A stretch of 64,000 bases of DNA from Sphingomonas sp. Leaf32 (GCF_001421765.1 NZ_LMLA01000010.1:124001-188000); one strand, 5' to 3'; positions 1 through 8,811 are shown, counted from the stretch's first letter. A program made the numbers and translations. The notes: generated from the sequence alone by a model not told the origin.

Positions 1-728
1 ACCGCGATCAGGTGGCGGCGCAGCGAGGGATGACCCGCGATCAGGTCCTCGAGATTGGCGGCGATCCCGATCGTGACGATGCTGACCTCGGACCGCATGT
101 CCGACAGCAGCTTCATCAGCGCGGCGAGTTCGGCCTTGGTCTCCAGCGAGTGCACCCGGTCGAACTCGTCGAGCATCAGGATCGTGCGCCGTTCGACCCG
201 GTCGGCGAGCAGACTGGCCAGCCGGCGCGCATCGAACGGCTCGTTCAGCAGCGCCTCTACTTCCGAGCGACGTACCTTCGACTGCGGTTCGGCGGCGATG
301 TCGAGCAGATAGGGCCGGAACAGGTCCGAAAAGGCGATGTCGCCGCTGGCCAGATTGTACAGGACCAGGCAGCCGCGTTCGTCGGCCATGTCGCCGAAGA
401 TACGCGACAGCGACGTCTTGCCCGACCCGCGCGCGCCATAGATGATGCCGTGCTTGCGATGATCGAGCACTGCTTCCAGCAGGCGTTCCAGTTCGTCGGT
501 GCGACCGGCCAGCCCGGCCCGATTGGCGACCGGCATCCCCGTGTCGAATACCTCGTGCATGATCGCGCGGCGCGACCGTGCCGGCTTGGCCGGGGCGGGA
601 GCGGCGGCCTGGAACGGCACGGCCGGCGCCAGCGCGGCGCCCGGCACCGGCGCGGGCAGGCTGCGCTGCATCGGCCGAGGCTCCAGCACGCGACCGAGCC
701 AGTCGGCGAACTGACGGAAGACGTTCAT
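1..728 (-). CDS. AAA ATPase of the EPS locus (3' end cut by window)
   Basis: The minus strand is open from an ATG at 728 to the window edge, giving 242 residues of an incomplete protein. A Pro/Ala-rich stretch (residues 25-50) follows a short N-terminal helix. Then comes an AAA_16/Orc-like NTPase core with Walker A GARGSGKTS at 98-106, Walker B ILMLDEFD at 183-190 and a sensor-1-like strand near 216-226. It probably couples ATP hydrolysis to polysaccharide assembly or export, but that is inferred only from its place as the last visible gene of an operon with a GumB-type export protein and an outer-membrane barrel. It is not a Wzc/CpsD tyrosine kinase: no tyrosine cluster or Wzz domain is visible. 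Confidence 0.8.
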   Translation of the reverse strand, partial: MNVFRQFADWLGRVLEPRPMQRSLPAPVPGAALAPAVPFQAAAPAPAKPARSRRAIMHEVFDTGMPVANRAGLAGRTDELERLLEAVLDHRKHGIIYGARGSGKTSLSRIFGDMADERGCLVLYNLASGDIAFSDLFRPYLLDIAAEPQSKVRRSEVEALLNEPFDARRLASLLADRVERRTILMLDEFDRVHSLETKAELAALMKLLSDMRSEVSIVTIGIAANLEDLIAGHPSLRRHLIA

Positions 729-777
729 ACGCAATACCTTGCGAAACGCGGACGGGGCCGGGCGGGGGAAAAGGGCA

Positions 778-1569
778 TCAGAACCATTTTTCCTTGATGA
801 CCAGCACGTCTTCGGGCTGCACCGCGTCGTCCAGCGTCGGCTTGTCGAGCGGTTTGCCACCGCGCCGTACCTCGATCCGCTTGGTCGAACCGGCCAGCGT
901 CGGCCCTTCGGCCAGCGCCAGCGCCTGGCGGAAGGTCATGCCGGGCGTCACCGGGAAGGCGCCACCGCGATTGACTTCGCCATAGACATAGACCTTTTCA
1001 GCGTTCGGCACGAATACAGTGTCGCCCGGCCCCACCAGCCGCGTCGCGGCGGTCGCGGCATCGGTCAACGCGATGCGTTCGACCTGTCCGTTGGCACGGG
1101 TCAGGATGACGGTATTGGCGCCATCGGCGCGCGGGCCGCCGGCCTTCGCCACCATCGCCGCAACCGAATAGGGCTGGTCGAGTGCATAGATGCCGGCGGT
1201 CGGCACCGCGCCGAGCACGGTCACCGTCTTGCTGGCAAAGGTCGTCACTTCGATGTTGATCGACGGCGCGCTCAGGATCTTCTGGCGCAGGAACGTCTGC
1301 ATCATCTCGTCCGACAACTGGCCCGTGGTCTTGCCCGCCGCCGTGACCGTGCCGAGATAGGGCGCGGTGATCGTGCCGTCGGCGCGGATGCGCGTCTTGT
1401 AGCTCATGTCGGGCTGGCCGAAGACCTTGACCTCGATCTCGTCGTTCGGCCCAAGGACATAGGCGGCAGCCGGCGCCTGCGCGACGACCGGGGCTGCGGT
1501 CTGCGCGATGGCGGCGGGGGCCAGCGCCAACAACGGCGCGGCGATCAGCGATGCTCGAAACAAATACAT
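778..1569 (-). CDS. Polysaccharide export protein, Wza/GumB type
   Basis: 263 residues. It starts with a signal peptide (about 1-21, ending AIA-Q) without a lipobox cysteine. A poly-export domain follows (about 35-105, beginning YVLGPNDEIEVKVFGQ), then two SLBB-type beta-grasp repeats (about 115-165 and 190-240). The family forms the periplasmic/outer-membrane channel for exported polysaccharide. It is shorter than E. coli Wza and lacks the C-terminal amphipathic helix, as GumB does. The ATG at 1569 was chosen because it begins the signal peptide and has GAAGGA about six bases upstream. Upstream lies the barrel gene (29-bp gap) and downstream the AAA ATPase, so the three are probably co-transcribed. 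Confidence 0.9.
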   Translation of the reverse strand: MYLFRASLIAAPLLALAPAAIAQTAAPVVAQAPAAAYVLGPNDEIEVKVFGQPDMSYKTRIRADGTITAPYLGTVTAAGKTTGQLSDEMMQTFLRQKILSAPSINIEVTTFASKTVTVLGAVPTAGIYALDQPYSVAAMVAKAGGPRADGANTVILTRANGQVERIALTDAATAATRLVGPGDTVFVPNAEKVYVYGEVNRGGAFPVTPGMTFRQALALAEGPTLAGSTKRIEVRRGGKPLDKPTLDDAVQPEDVLVIKEKWF

Positions 1570-1597
1570 GGTCGATCCTTCACGGATGATTCGTCGA

Positions 1598-2812
1598 TCA
1601 GAAACGATAGGTGATGCCGCCTGTCGCCAGGGTGACTTTATACTGGTTGGCGTCGGTGTCGGTCTGACGCGAGATGTGACGCCCCTCGGCGAACAGATCG
1701 ATGCGGGCACCGACCCGGCGGGTCATGCGCACCAGTCCGTCGACCAGCGTATCGGAATTGATCCCGCTGACGATGACCAGCGGATCGCCGCGGAACGATC
1801 GGGTGGCGTAGTTGCCCTGCACCCGGATCTGCGTACGCTCGGCAAACTGCCAATCGGCGCGCAATCCATAGTCGGTCTGCACCGCGAAGCCGGCCGGGAC
1901 CAGCGTGTCGTTGATGATGCGGCGGTCGGTCGTCCCGGTCAGTGCCAGGCGCGGCAGCGGACGATAGATCAGTTCGCCGGCCCAACCCAGTCCGCGATAG
2001 GGGCGGACGACCGCTCCGACGCTGCGCGCGTTGAGATACTGGATGTCGGCCTTGAGCGATGCGCTCGACACGACCGAGCGGACGAAGGTGACGCCGGCAC
2101 GATCGATATGGTTGGTGACGCCGATCGCGCTACGGTCGCTGTCGATCCGGTTGTAATAGGCGGTCATCGTGCCGATGCTGGGCCGGGCATAGCCGATGCC
2201 GGCGGTATAGCTGACCGCCTTCTGATTCGCGAAGGCGAAGCGCGGATCGTTGTCGGACGTGTCGCGACGGACGCCGACGATCGGAAAGAACCCCACGGTG
2301 CGCGGACAGGTCGCCTCCAGCCCCAGCGCGGTGAAGGTCTGGAAATTGTCGATCGATCCGTTGATGTCGCCATAATCGGCGCGCTGCCGCTGGATGCGGG
2401 CAAGCGGTTTCAGCACGCAGGTGCCGGCGATCCGGAACGTACCTTGCGTGTCGAGAACCGCCTGAACCCGGCTGCGGCCCGGATTTTTGATGTAATAGCC
2501 GTAGCTGGCATCGCCGCGTACGGTGACGTCGTTCGACCCGATCTGCCGCTTGTACTGCGCGGTAACCGACGGCGTCAGGATGAAATCGTCGACCGGTTGC
2601 TGCCGCTGGCTGTCGATCCGAAAGATATTGTCGTCATAGGTGCCCAGCAGCCCGGCCGATAGGGTGAAGGCTGGTTCGCGATTTCTCGGACGCTCCACCC
2701 GCGTTTCGCGCGGCTGGAATGCCGGCGATACCGTCTGTGCCATGGCCGGGACGGTCATGATGCCCGCGACAAGAGGCACCAGCGTGCCGAAGGCACGGTG
2801 TCTGGAGAGCAT
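1598..2812 (-). CDS. Outer-membrane beta-barrel protein of EPS locus (BBP2-like)
   Basis: 404 residues with a signal peptide (cleavage near AMA-QT, residue 26) and then an almost continuous run of alternating-polarity strands ending in the C-terminal ITYRF typical of outer-membrane barrels. It resembles the beta-barrel porin 2 family found next to Wza/GumB proteins in sphingomonad EPS clusters. A role in passage of polysaccharide through the outer membrane is inferred from position. The ATG at 2812 is preferred over a TTG at 2860 because it puts the signal peptide at the N-terminus. Neither start has a strong Shine-Dalgarno. Confidence 0.75.
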   Translation of the reverse strand: MLSRHRAFGTLVPLVAGIMTVPAMAQTVSPAFQPRETRVERPRNREPAFTLSAGLLGTYDDNIFRIDSQRQQPVDDFILTPSVTAQYKRQIGSNDVTVRGDASYGYYIKNPGRSRVQAVLDTQGTFRIAGTCVLKPLARIQRQRADYGDINGSIDNFQTFTALGLEATCPRTVGFFPIVGVRRDTSDNDPRFAFANQKAVSYTAGIGYARPSIGTMTAYYNRIDSDRSAIGVTNHIDRAGVTFVRSVVSSASLKADIQYLNARSVGAVVRPYRGLGWAGELIYRPLPRLALTGTTDRRIINDTLVPAGFAVQTDYGLRADWQFAERTQIRVQGNYATRSFRGDPLVIVSGINSDTLVDGLVRMTRRVGARIDLFAEGRHISRQTDTDANQYKVTLATGGITYRF

Positions 2813-2887
2813 ATATGGTTTCACGGTGCGCCTTATGCCCGGATCGGCAAGCAGGGACAAGTTGCAATGTTGCGTTGCAACATGGGC

Positions 2888-4123
2888 TTAGCCATGCCGC
2901 TGGTCCTTTGCGGGACGGCGATGGTCGCGGATGACCGCGAACGCATCGAGCATCTTCTGGGCAAGACGGGTGTAATCGAACTCGGCGGTCGATGCCGATG
3001 CCTGTTCGCGCAATGCCTGTAGCTGTTCGGGACGTTCGAGCAGCGACACGAACTGGTCGCGCCACCGATCGGCGTCGCCCGCCGGTGCAATATAGCCGTT
3101 CCGGCCCGGTTCGATCAGTTCGGGCAATCCGCCCTTGTCGCTGGCCAGGACCGGCAGGCCGACGCCCAGCGCCTGAAACACGACGCCCGGCGAGTTTTCC
3201 ATCCAGAGGGACGGCACGAGCAGAAGGTCGCTTTGCGCCATGGTGTCGGCGACCTGCTGCAATGGCACATGGCCGACGATATCGACCCAGGGATGATGGC
3301 CGAACCGGCGCCGCAAGGCGTCTTCCTCCGGCCCCTTGCCCAGCACCGTCAGGTGGAAGTCGTAGCGTTCCGCCAGCGGCTCGAGCAGTTCGAGCACGAA
3401 GCCGATCCCCTTGGTATTCTCCAGCCGTCCGACGAACAACAGCCGCACCTTGTCCGACGATGTGTGCTCGACTTCGGGGGGAGGGTAGGTGATCGGGTTC
3501 AGGATGTGGAACGAGGGATAGTCCGCGATCGGCATCAGGCTGCCGACCTTTTCCAGATTCGCCCGCGACGGGGAGATGAAGCCCAGCCGCGGAATGTCCT
3601 CCAGATAGCCGACCTTGGCCTGCATACTGAGGCGGCAGCCATTGCACTGGCGCACGCATTCGTGATTGCCGCGGAACATCGTCGTGCGCACGCAGACATA
3701 GGCGAGGTCGTGCAGCGTGATCGCGGTCGGGATGTCGTGCTTCGCCAGCACCTTCAGCCCGTTATAGCCCAGCCCCTGAATCCAGTGGATATGGACGAAG
3801 TCGGGCCGGAAATCCTCGATCACCCGTTCGAACATCGCTTCGTTGCGCGGGTCGTAAATGTCCTGAAGATGCCAGATCGGCTTCTTCCATGCCGGCGCGG
3901 TGCTGGCCTGGAATACCGGATAGATGTGCGGCGTGCCGACGCGGTAGAGGCGATAGCCGTTCATCGGCGTGCCCCAGCTTTCGTGCTCGCGCTGCGGCGC
4001 GGCCGACAATACCGCGACGTCATGCCCCTGTTCGGTGAACCATTCGGTCAGATTTTGCGCACAGATTTCCGCGCCCCCGATAATATACGGAGTGTAGAAG
4101 GCACTGACTTCCAAGATACGCAT
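2888..4123 (-). CDS. Glycosyltransferase family 4
   Basis: 411 residues with the two-Rossmann GT-B layout. The N-terminal acceptor half starts with a GGAE loop (residues 16-19). The C-terminal donor half carries LLFVGRLENTKGI and the GT4 region SLWMENSPGVVFQALGVG with the EX7E-type acidic residues. An unusual Cys cluster C-x11-C-x3-C-x2-C sits near residues 144-163. It likely transfers a sugar from a nucleotide donor to the lipid-linked EPS repeat unit at the cytoplasmic membrane; sugar and linkage cannot be read from the sequence. It lies between the acetyltransferase gene and the barrel gene on the same strand. Confidence 0.9.
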   Translation of the reverse strand: MRILEVSAFYTPYIIGGAEICAQNLTEWFTEQGHDVAVLSAAPQREHESWGTPMNGYRLYRVGTPHIYPVFQASTAPAWKKPIWHLQDIYDPRNEAMFERVIEDFRPDFVHIHWIQGLGYNGLKVLAKHDIPTAITLHDLAYVCVRTTMFRGNHECVRQCNGCRLSMQAKVGYLEDIPRLGFISPSRANLEKVGSLMPIADYPSFHILNPITYPPPEVEHTSSDKVRLLFVGRLENTKGIGFVLELLEPLAERYDFHLTVLGKGPEEDALRRRFGHHPWVDIVGHVPLQQVADTMAQSDLLLVPSLWMENSPGVVFQALGVGLPVLASDKGGLPELIEPGRNGYIAPAGDADRWRDQFVSLLERPEQLQALREQASASTAEFDYTRLAQKMLDAFAVIRDHRRPAKDQRHG

Positions 4124-4172
4124 CTAAACTGTCGTGGCCCCCTCGCTCGTCGACCGTGTATCGACAGAGTGC

Positions 4173-4751
4173 TTATTTCAAGTGAATATCCGGTGTATGC
4201 GCGGAACGTACCGTTCTCGCCGGGACACCCACCGCGGCGTCGCCCGCCGCGACGTCCCTCAACACGACGGCATTCGCACCGATCTTCGCGCCGGCACCGA
4301 TTTGCACCGGACCCAGGATAACCGCACCGGCGGCCAGATAGGTTCCATCGCCGATGACCGCCCGGCAGATGTCGTCGTCGCCGCGGGTGCCGATCGTCAC
4401 ATTCTGGAGAATGGCCACGTCGCGCCCGACCGAACATGCGCCGACGACGATGCCATAGGGATGGGGGATGTACAGACCCCCGCCGAAGGTCGCATCGATC
4501 GCCAGTTCGGCCCCGAAGCGGCGGCAGGTCCACCACCACCAGATGCGTCGCGCCGGACGGCCGATCACCGGGATGCGCGGCAACGCCTCCTGTATCCGCC
4601 GCGCCAGCACGAACTGGAACCCCTGTGTCAGCAGGAACAGGCGTATCAGAAAGCGCCAGGTGACCGTTTCGCCGTCGCGCCGGGCGAAATGGGCGATATC
4701 CTGCCGGAGCAGCAGGAAAAATACGGGAGCGTAGGGCGATGGTTCGGTCAT
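4173..4751 (-). CDS. Hexapeptide-repeat O-acetyltransferase (CysE/WcaF-like)
   Basis: 192 residues. The C-terminal half (about 90-180) is a left-handed beta-helix of hexapeptide repeats, e.g. GGGLYIPHPYGIVVGA and IGTRGDDD, as in serine acetyltransferases and colanic-acid acetyltransferases. In an EPS locus it most likely acetylates a sugar of the repeat unit using acetyl-CoA. The ATG at 4751 was chosen for its GAAGGG Shine-Dalgarno; an in-frame start 17 codons upstream is less likely. It is the first gene of the minus-strand operon that runs on to the export proteins, and is divergent from the glycosyltransferase starting at 4915. Confidence 0.8.
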   Translation of the reverse strand: MTEPSPYAPVFFLLLRQDIAHFARRDGETVTWRFLIRLFLLTQGFQFVLARRIQEALPRIPVIGRPARRIWWWWTCRRFGAELAIDATFGGGLYIPHPYGIVVGACSVGRDVAILQNVTIGTRGDDDICRAVIGDGTYLAAGAVILGPVQIGAGAKIGANAVVLRDVAAGDAAVGVPARTVRSAHTPDIHLK

Positions 4752-4914
4752 GTGCGGCCCTTCGTCTCCATGATTTACCAGGTCAAGGTTGCAGTGCGGC
4801 ATGGAACCTTCGTATCGTGGTTGGCGCTACCATATCATTGCCGGACCTTAACTGTTACTAGCGCGGCGGTACGTTCGGGGCGGCATTGGTCGAAAAGGGG
4901 GCGGAGACGCAGTC
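4752..4914. promoter_or_regulatory. Divergent promoter region of the EPS operons
   Basis: This 163-bp gap separates the divergent acetyltransferase and glycosyltransferase operons, so it must hold promoters for both directions. It includes a relatively AT-rich patch around 4825-4862. No convincing sigma-70 boxes or operator palindrome could be picked out by eye. Confidence 0.4.
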
Positions 4915-6105
4915 GTGAAGGTTTTGATCGTCAACACCCTGTATCCGCCATCGACCGTGGGCGGCGCGGAGCGCAGCGTCGCACTGCTGGCGCGCGCGGC
5001 CGCCCGACGCGGCCACGACGTGCACGTCGCCAGCCTGCACGATGTCGACGAGGTGCGCGAGGAGCGAGACGGTGACGTGACCGTGCATCGCCTGCCGCTG
5101 CGCAACCTCTACTGGCCGTTCGATGCCGAGCGCCACGAATCGAAGGCGCGTCGGCTGGCATGGCACGTCCGCGACCGTCGCAATCCGGCGGCGACCCGCG
5201 ACCTGACCGCGCTGATGGAGCGGGTTCGCCCGGACGTGCTGCACACCAACAACCTTCAGGGTTTTTCGACCGAGATCTGGGCCGAAGCGAAGCGGCGGGG
5301 CATCCGCATCGTCCATACGCTGCGCGACTACAGCCTGCTGTGCGCGCGCGCGTCGCTGTACCGCGCGGGCGACGATTGCGTGCAGCGCTGTGTCGACTGC
5401 AAGCTGTTGACCGGGCGCAAGAAGGATAATTCGGTGCTGGTCGATGCCGTCGCGTCGAACAGCCAATATGTGATCGATACCCATCGTCGCCACGGCTATT
5501 TCAACGACACCGATGCGCGCGTGATCTTCAACATCGCCGATGTCCGTTCCGCCCCGACCTCGGCGGAGGTGCCGGAGGATGGCGGGCTGACGTTCGGCTT
5601 CATCGGGCGCGTCGAACCCGAAAAGGGGATCGAGGTCGTGCTGGCGGCATTCGCGCGGCTGGAACGGCCCGATTGGCAGCTGGTGATCGCGGGCGCGGGC
5701 AAGGGCAGCTATGTCGCCGATCTGCAGGCACGCTATCTCGATCCGCGCATTCGCTGGCTGGGATTCGTGAACGCCGACGACTTCTATGCCGGGGTCGACG
5801 TCGTCATCATTTCGTCGACCTGGCCCGAACCGCTGCCGCGCACGATGATCGACTGTCTCGCAAGGGGCAAGGCGGTGATCTATTCGGATGCGGGCGGGAC
5901 GCCGGAGATCGGCCATCTCGCCCCGCTGGGCGCGATCTATGCCAAGGACGACAGTGCGGCGCTGGCCGCGCGGCTGACCGACGCGCTCGAATCGGCCGAC
6001 GACTGGCGCGCGGTGCGCGGCGTGGCGCCTGAGGTGCTGGAGGCGTTTTCGGAGGAAAAGGTCGTCGGCAACTATCTCGCCTTCTACGCGGGAACTGCCG
6101 CCTGA
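4915..6105 (+). CDS. Glycosyltransferase family 4
   Basis: 396 residues, GT-B fold. The N-terminal half starts VLIVNTLYPPSTVGGAERSV (GGAE acceptor loop). The donor half has FGFIGRVEPEKGIEV and SSTWPEPLPRTMIDCLARG with the usual acidic donor-binding residues. It shares with the glycosyltransferase at 2888-4123 a Cys cluster of identical spacing, C-x11-C-x3-C-x2-C (here about residues 142-161), so the two are probably same-subfamily paralogues. The start is a GTG at 4915 preceded by a GGAG about nine bases upstream. Probable role: addition of one EPS repeat-unit sugar on the cytoplasmic side of the membrane. Confidence 0.88.
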   Translation: MKVLIVNTLYPPSTVGGAERSVALLARAAARRGHDVHVASLHDVDEVREERDGDVTVHRLPLRNLYWPFDAERHESKARRLAWHVRDRRNPAATRDLTALMERVRPDVLHTNNLQGFSTEIWAEAKRRGIRIVHTLRDYSLLCARASLYRAGDDCVQRCVDCKLLTGRKKDNSVLVDAVASNSQYVIDTHRRHGYFNDTDARVIFNIADVRSAPTSAEVPEDGGLTFGFIGRVEPEKGIEVVLAAFARLERPDWQLVIAGAGKGSYVADLQARYLDPRIRWLGFVNADDFYAGVDVVIISSTWPEPLPRTMIDCLARGKAVIYSDAGGTPEIGHLAPLGAIYAKDDSAALAARLTDALESADDWRAVRGVAPEVLEAFSEEKVVGNYLAFYAGTAA

Positions 6106-6197
6106 CGGGGTTGCGGCGATTGTTGGATACATTCACCTGACAAGAACATAGCGGGAACTCCTGTGCCGGCACCGCGCCGGCCGAGACAGGAGGAATC

Positions 6198-6464
6198 ATG
6201 CCCGATCGCTTTTCCGCCCATGCTGACAGCCCCGAGGCGCCGGCCACCGCCCCGTTTCCCGTCGTGCCGAGCGACACGCAGGAACTGCCGACCGTGCCCA
6301 AGGGGATCTATGTCGGGACCGGCGGCGATCTGACGCTGCGCGGGGTGCGCGGCACCGCCGATGTGACGTACCGCAACCTGCCCGATGCCAGCTACATCGC
6401 GGTGCGCGCGCAATTTGTTCGCGCGACCGGCACGACCGCCACCGACCTGATCGCGGAGGCCTGA
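6198..6464 (+). CDS. Spike-base-like protein (RcGTA Rcc01079 type)
   Basis: 88 residues with a strong AGGAGG Shine-Dalgarno. After a disordered, Pro/Ala-rich N-terminus, a compact all-beta segment runs from about residue 34: KGIYVGTGGDLTLRG, then DVTYRNLPDASYIAVRA, ending ATGTTATDLIAEA. This pattern matches, from memory, the small spike-base protein of the Rhodobacter gene transfer agent head spike and its relatives in alphaproteobacterial phages. No other virion gene is nearby. It precedes the SGNH hydrolase gene by three bases, so the two are almost certainly translated together. Its role in an EPS locus is unknown. Confidence 0.7.
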   Translation: MPDRFSAHADSPEAPATAPFPVVPSDTQELPTVPKGIYVGTGGDLTLRGVRGTADVTYRNLPDASYIAVRAQFVRATGTTATDLIAEA

Positions 6465-6467
6465 ACC

Positions 6468-7613
6468 ATGGCACGACCTTCTGGCGCAACCGGGGGCGTT
6501 ACGCTCGGCAACTTGGCCCGGGTCGGCGCGGCCCCCGTATCCCTCATCAACGCGACGCCGGCCACGCTGCTGCCGTGGCGGGCGCAGATGGCCCGGTTGA
6601 AGGGCGGTGCGACCGACGTCGCGCGCATCGCTTGTGTCGGCGACAGCAAGACCGCCGGTGCCGGTGCCGGCACGGGATCGCAACGCATGGACGGCGCCTT
6701 TCCCAAGGCATGGCCGGCACAACTGGCGACGCTGTTCGCAGGCGATGGGTTCGTCGTTCGGGATTCGTGGTTCGGCACGGCGGGGATGCAGTCGATGGCG
6801 GCGGTCGCCGCCTATGATCCCCGACGCAGCGGCTTTACCGGCTGGGGCGGCGGGGAGGTGTCGCTCGGCGGTCCGACGCTGGCGACGAATACGACCAATA
6901 TCGGTGCGTTTCAGCCGTCGCGATCGATCGACCGGGCATCAGTGTTCGTTCGCATCAGCCCGACCGGCGGCGTGCTTCGTGTCACGAAGGGGGCCGAAAC
7001 CCTCACGATCAATACCGCCGGGACGGAAGGGTTCACCCGATCCGAAATCGTCTTTGCGACGAAATCGGCCGACCCGATCCAATATGGCTGGGCCAGCGGC
7101 GGCTATGTCTCGGTCGCCGGGACAGTGGCGTGGGACAGCGCGCTGCCGGGGATCGAGGTCGCCAATACCAGCATCTATGGCACGACCAGCGTCGTCCAGA
7201 GCGGCACGACCAAGCCCGCGTCGCCGCTGGCGGCGCTGGGCGCGTATCAGCCGCATCTGACCTTCGTGAAGCTCGGCACCAACGACATCAATACCGGGGT
7301 CACGCTGGCGCAGTGGGAAGCGAATATCCGTGCGATCGTCGCGACCGCCCGCGCGACCGGCAGCGTCGTACTGGTCTGGCCATCGATCGGGGGCGTGTCG
7401 CCAGCCTATGGCGCCGACGACGTGCGCCGGCGCTGGCAGGCGACCGCACTGCGCATCGCGCTGACGACCCAGTCGATGTTTCTTGATGAAGAAGCGCTGC
7501 TGGGCGGGCGATCCGGCGCGCAGGCGTCCGGTGCGCTGCCCGACGGGGTACACACGGCGGCATGGGCGCAGCTGCTGGAAGCCGCGACCCATTATCGCGT
7601 GATCGGCTGGTAG
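6468..7613 (+). CDS. SGNH/GDSL hydrolase
   Basis: 381 residues. Block I is IACVGDSKT with nucleophile Ser60. Block III is KLGTNDI with Asn272. Block V is DGVH with Asp359 and His362, so the catalytic set of an SGNH esterase is complete. A 110-residue beta-rich insert (about 120-230) separates blocks I and III. The N-terminal 40 residues are low-complexity and there is no obvious signal peptide. SGNH enzymes remove acetyl or acyl groups; in this setting the target could be acetylated polysaccharide. Translational coupling to the spike-base-like gene hints at a shared particle or appendage instead. Confidence 0.8.
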   Translation: MARPSGATGGVTLGNLARVGAAPVSLINATPATLLPWRAQMARLKGGATDVARIACVGDSKTAGAGAGTGSQRMDGAFPKAWPAQLATLFAGDGFVVRDSWFGTAGMQSMAAVAAYDPRRSGFTGWGGGEVSLGGPTLATNTTNIGAFQPSRSIDRASVFVRISPTGGVLRVTKGAETLTINTAGTEGFTRSEIVFATKSADPIQYGWASGGYVSVAGTVAWDSALPGIEVANTSIYGTTSVVQSGTTKPASPLAALGAYQPHLTFVKLGTNDINTGVTLAQWEANIRAIVATARATGSVVLVWPSIGGVSPAYGADDVRRRWQATALRIALTTQSMFLDEEALLGGRSGAQASGALPDGVHTAAWAQLLEAATHYRVIGW

Positions 7614-7622
7614 GCGAAACCC

Positions 7623-7650
7623 AAAGGGGGCCGCCCTGCGTGGCCCCCGA
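7623..7650. other. Stem-loop between convergent genes
   Basis: GGGGGCC (7626-7632) pairs with GGCCCCC (7642-7648) around a 9-base loop between the SGNH hydrolase gene and the convergent glycosyltransferase gene. On the minus strand it is followed by only three Ts, so it is a weak terminator candidate. Confidence 0.35.
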
Positions 7651-7713
7651 AACGCCGGTTGTGCGACGACAGACGGTCGGTCGTACCGGCGGTTGCGCAA
7701 CGGGCGGCGGGCG

Positions 7714-8811
7714 TCAGCCCATCGCGGCGATCGCCTCCAACAGACGGTCGGCGCTGTCGTCCCAGCGGAACGCCAGCGCGCGGGCGCGGGCGGCGGCGGA
7801 CAGGCGCAGGTGCAGGTCGTCGTCATCGAGCATCCGCCGCATCGCCGTGCCGATCGCGGTCGCATCCTCGGGATCGCAATAGAGTGCGGCATCGTCGCAC
7901 ACCTCGCGCACCGGCGGGATGGTCGACGCGACGACCGGCGTGCCGAACTGCATCGCCTCCAGCGGCGGAATGCCGAAGCCTTCGTACAGGCTCGGGAATA
8001 CCAGCGCGCGGGCATGGGCATAGAGCGCCATCAGCGATTCGTCGTCGATGCGGCCGGGCAGGATCACGCCGTCCGGCACCGCATCGATGCCGTTGGCGGC
8101 AAAGGATTTGACCGCCGCCCCGACCAGGACCAGCCGGTCCTCGGGGCCGGCGATCGACTGGAACGCGGCGATGGTGCGCGGCAGGTTCTTGTTGGGGGCG
8201 AACGACCCGACGATCAGCAGATAGCGGCCGGGCGTCAGGTCGTGCTTGGCGAGGATCGCGGGATCGGGCGTGATCGCGCGGATATGGTCGGCCGCGTTGG
8301 GTATGACCGCGATCGACGTCGGCGGCAGATGCAGGATCGCCGCCAGCCGCGCCTGCGAGAAGCGCGACACGGTGGCGATGTGCGAGCGGCGCGCCAGCAG
8401 CCGGCCGAGCGTGCGGTGGAGCAGGCGGTAGCTGCGCGCAAATCCCTGTCCGAAATCATAGACGGCGGCGTCGTGAATCACGGTCAGCGCGCGGCGCGGG
8501 CGCACCGGGTTCGAATTGCACAGCCCCAGCAGCACCCCGTCCCGCGCCGCCGCGGGCAGCGATAGCTGTTCCCAGCGATGGCCGCCGCCGCTGCCGACTG
8601 TGCGGAACGCGAAGCGCGGCCATTTGGCGGGTGCCTCGATCCCCGGCGGGGCGAGGATGGTGACGCCGGGCGCTCGGCCGTCCGCCGGCTGGCGGTCATG
8701 CAGGCGGTCGAGCACCATATGCGCGAACCGTTCGACGCCGGTCACCGACCGCCCGAGGAAGCGGCCGTTGACATAGAGGTGCGGCAAGGCGGAGTCGCGG
8801 GGGGCTGGCAT
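7714..8811 (-). CDS. Glycosyltransferase family 4 (mannosyltransferase-like)
   Basis: 365 residues. The N-terminal half contains LYVNGRFLGRSVTGVERFA, a GT4 hallmark of WbpY/MtfA-like mannosyltransferases. The C-terminal half holds LLIVGSFAPNKNLPRTIAAF and FPSLYEGFGIPPLEAMQFGTPVVAS with both acidic residues of the donor-binding EX7E motif. The ATG at 8811 was chosen because the family's conserved N-terminus begins a few residues later; the frame stays open far upstream only as a by-product of high GC. Likely adds a sugar to the EPS repeat unit. Convergent with the SGNH gene and divergent from the glycosidase gene at 8983. Confidence 0.88.
   Translation of the reverse strand: MPAPRDSALPHLYVNGRFLGRSVTGVERFAHMVLDRLHDRQPADGRAPGVTILAPPGIEAPAKWPRFAFRTVGSGGGHRWEQLSLPAAARDGVLLGLCNSNPVRPRRALTVIHDAAVYDFGQGFARSYRLLHRTLGRLLARRSHIATVSRFSQARLAAILHLPPTSIAVIPNAADHIRAITPDPAILAKHDLTPGRYLLIVGSFAPNKNLPRTIAAFQSIAGPEDRLVLVGAAVKSFAANGIDAVPDGVILPGRIDDESLMALYAHARALVFPSLYEGFGIPPLEAMQFGTPVVASTIPPVREVCDDAALYCDPEDATAIGTAMRRMLDDDDLHLRLSAAARARALAFRWDDSADRLLEAIAAMG

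Noticed and set aside
6198..7613. A prophage or GTA cluster
   Set aside because: Only the spike-base-like protein and a hydrolase are present; no capsid, portal, terminase or tail genes lie within the window.
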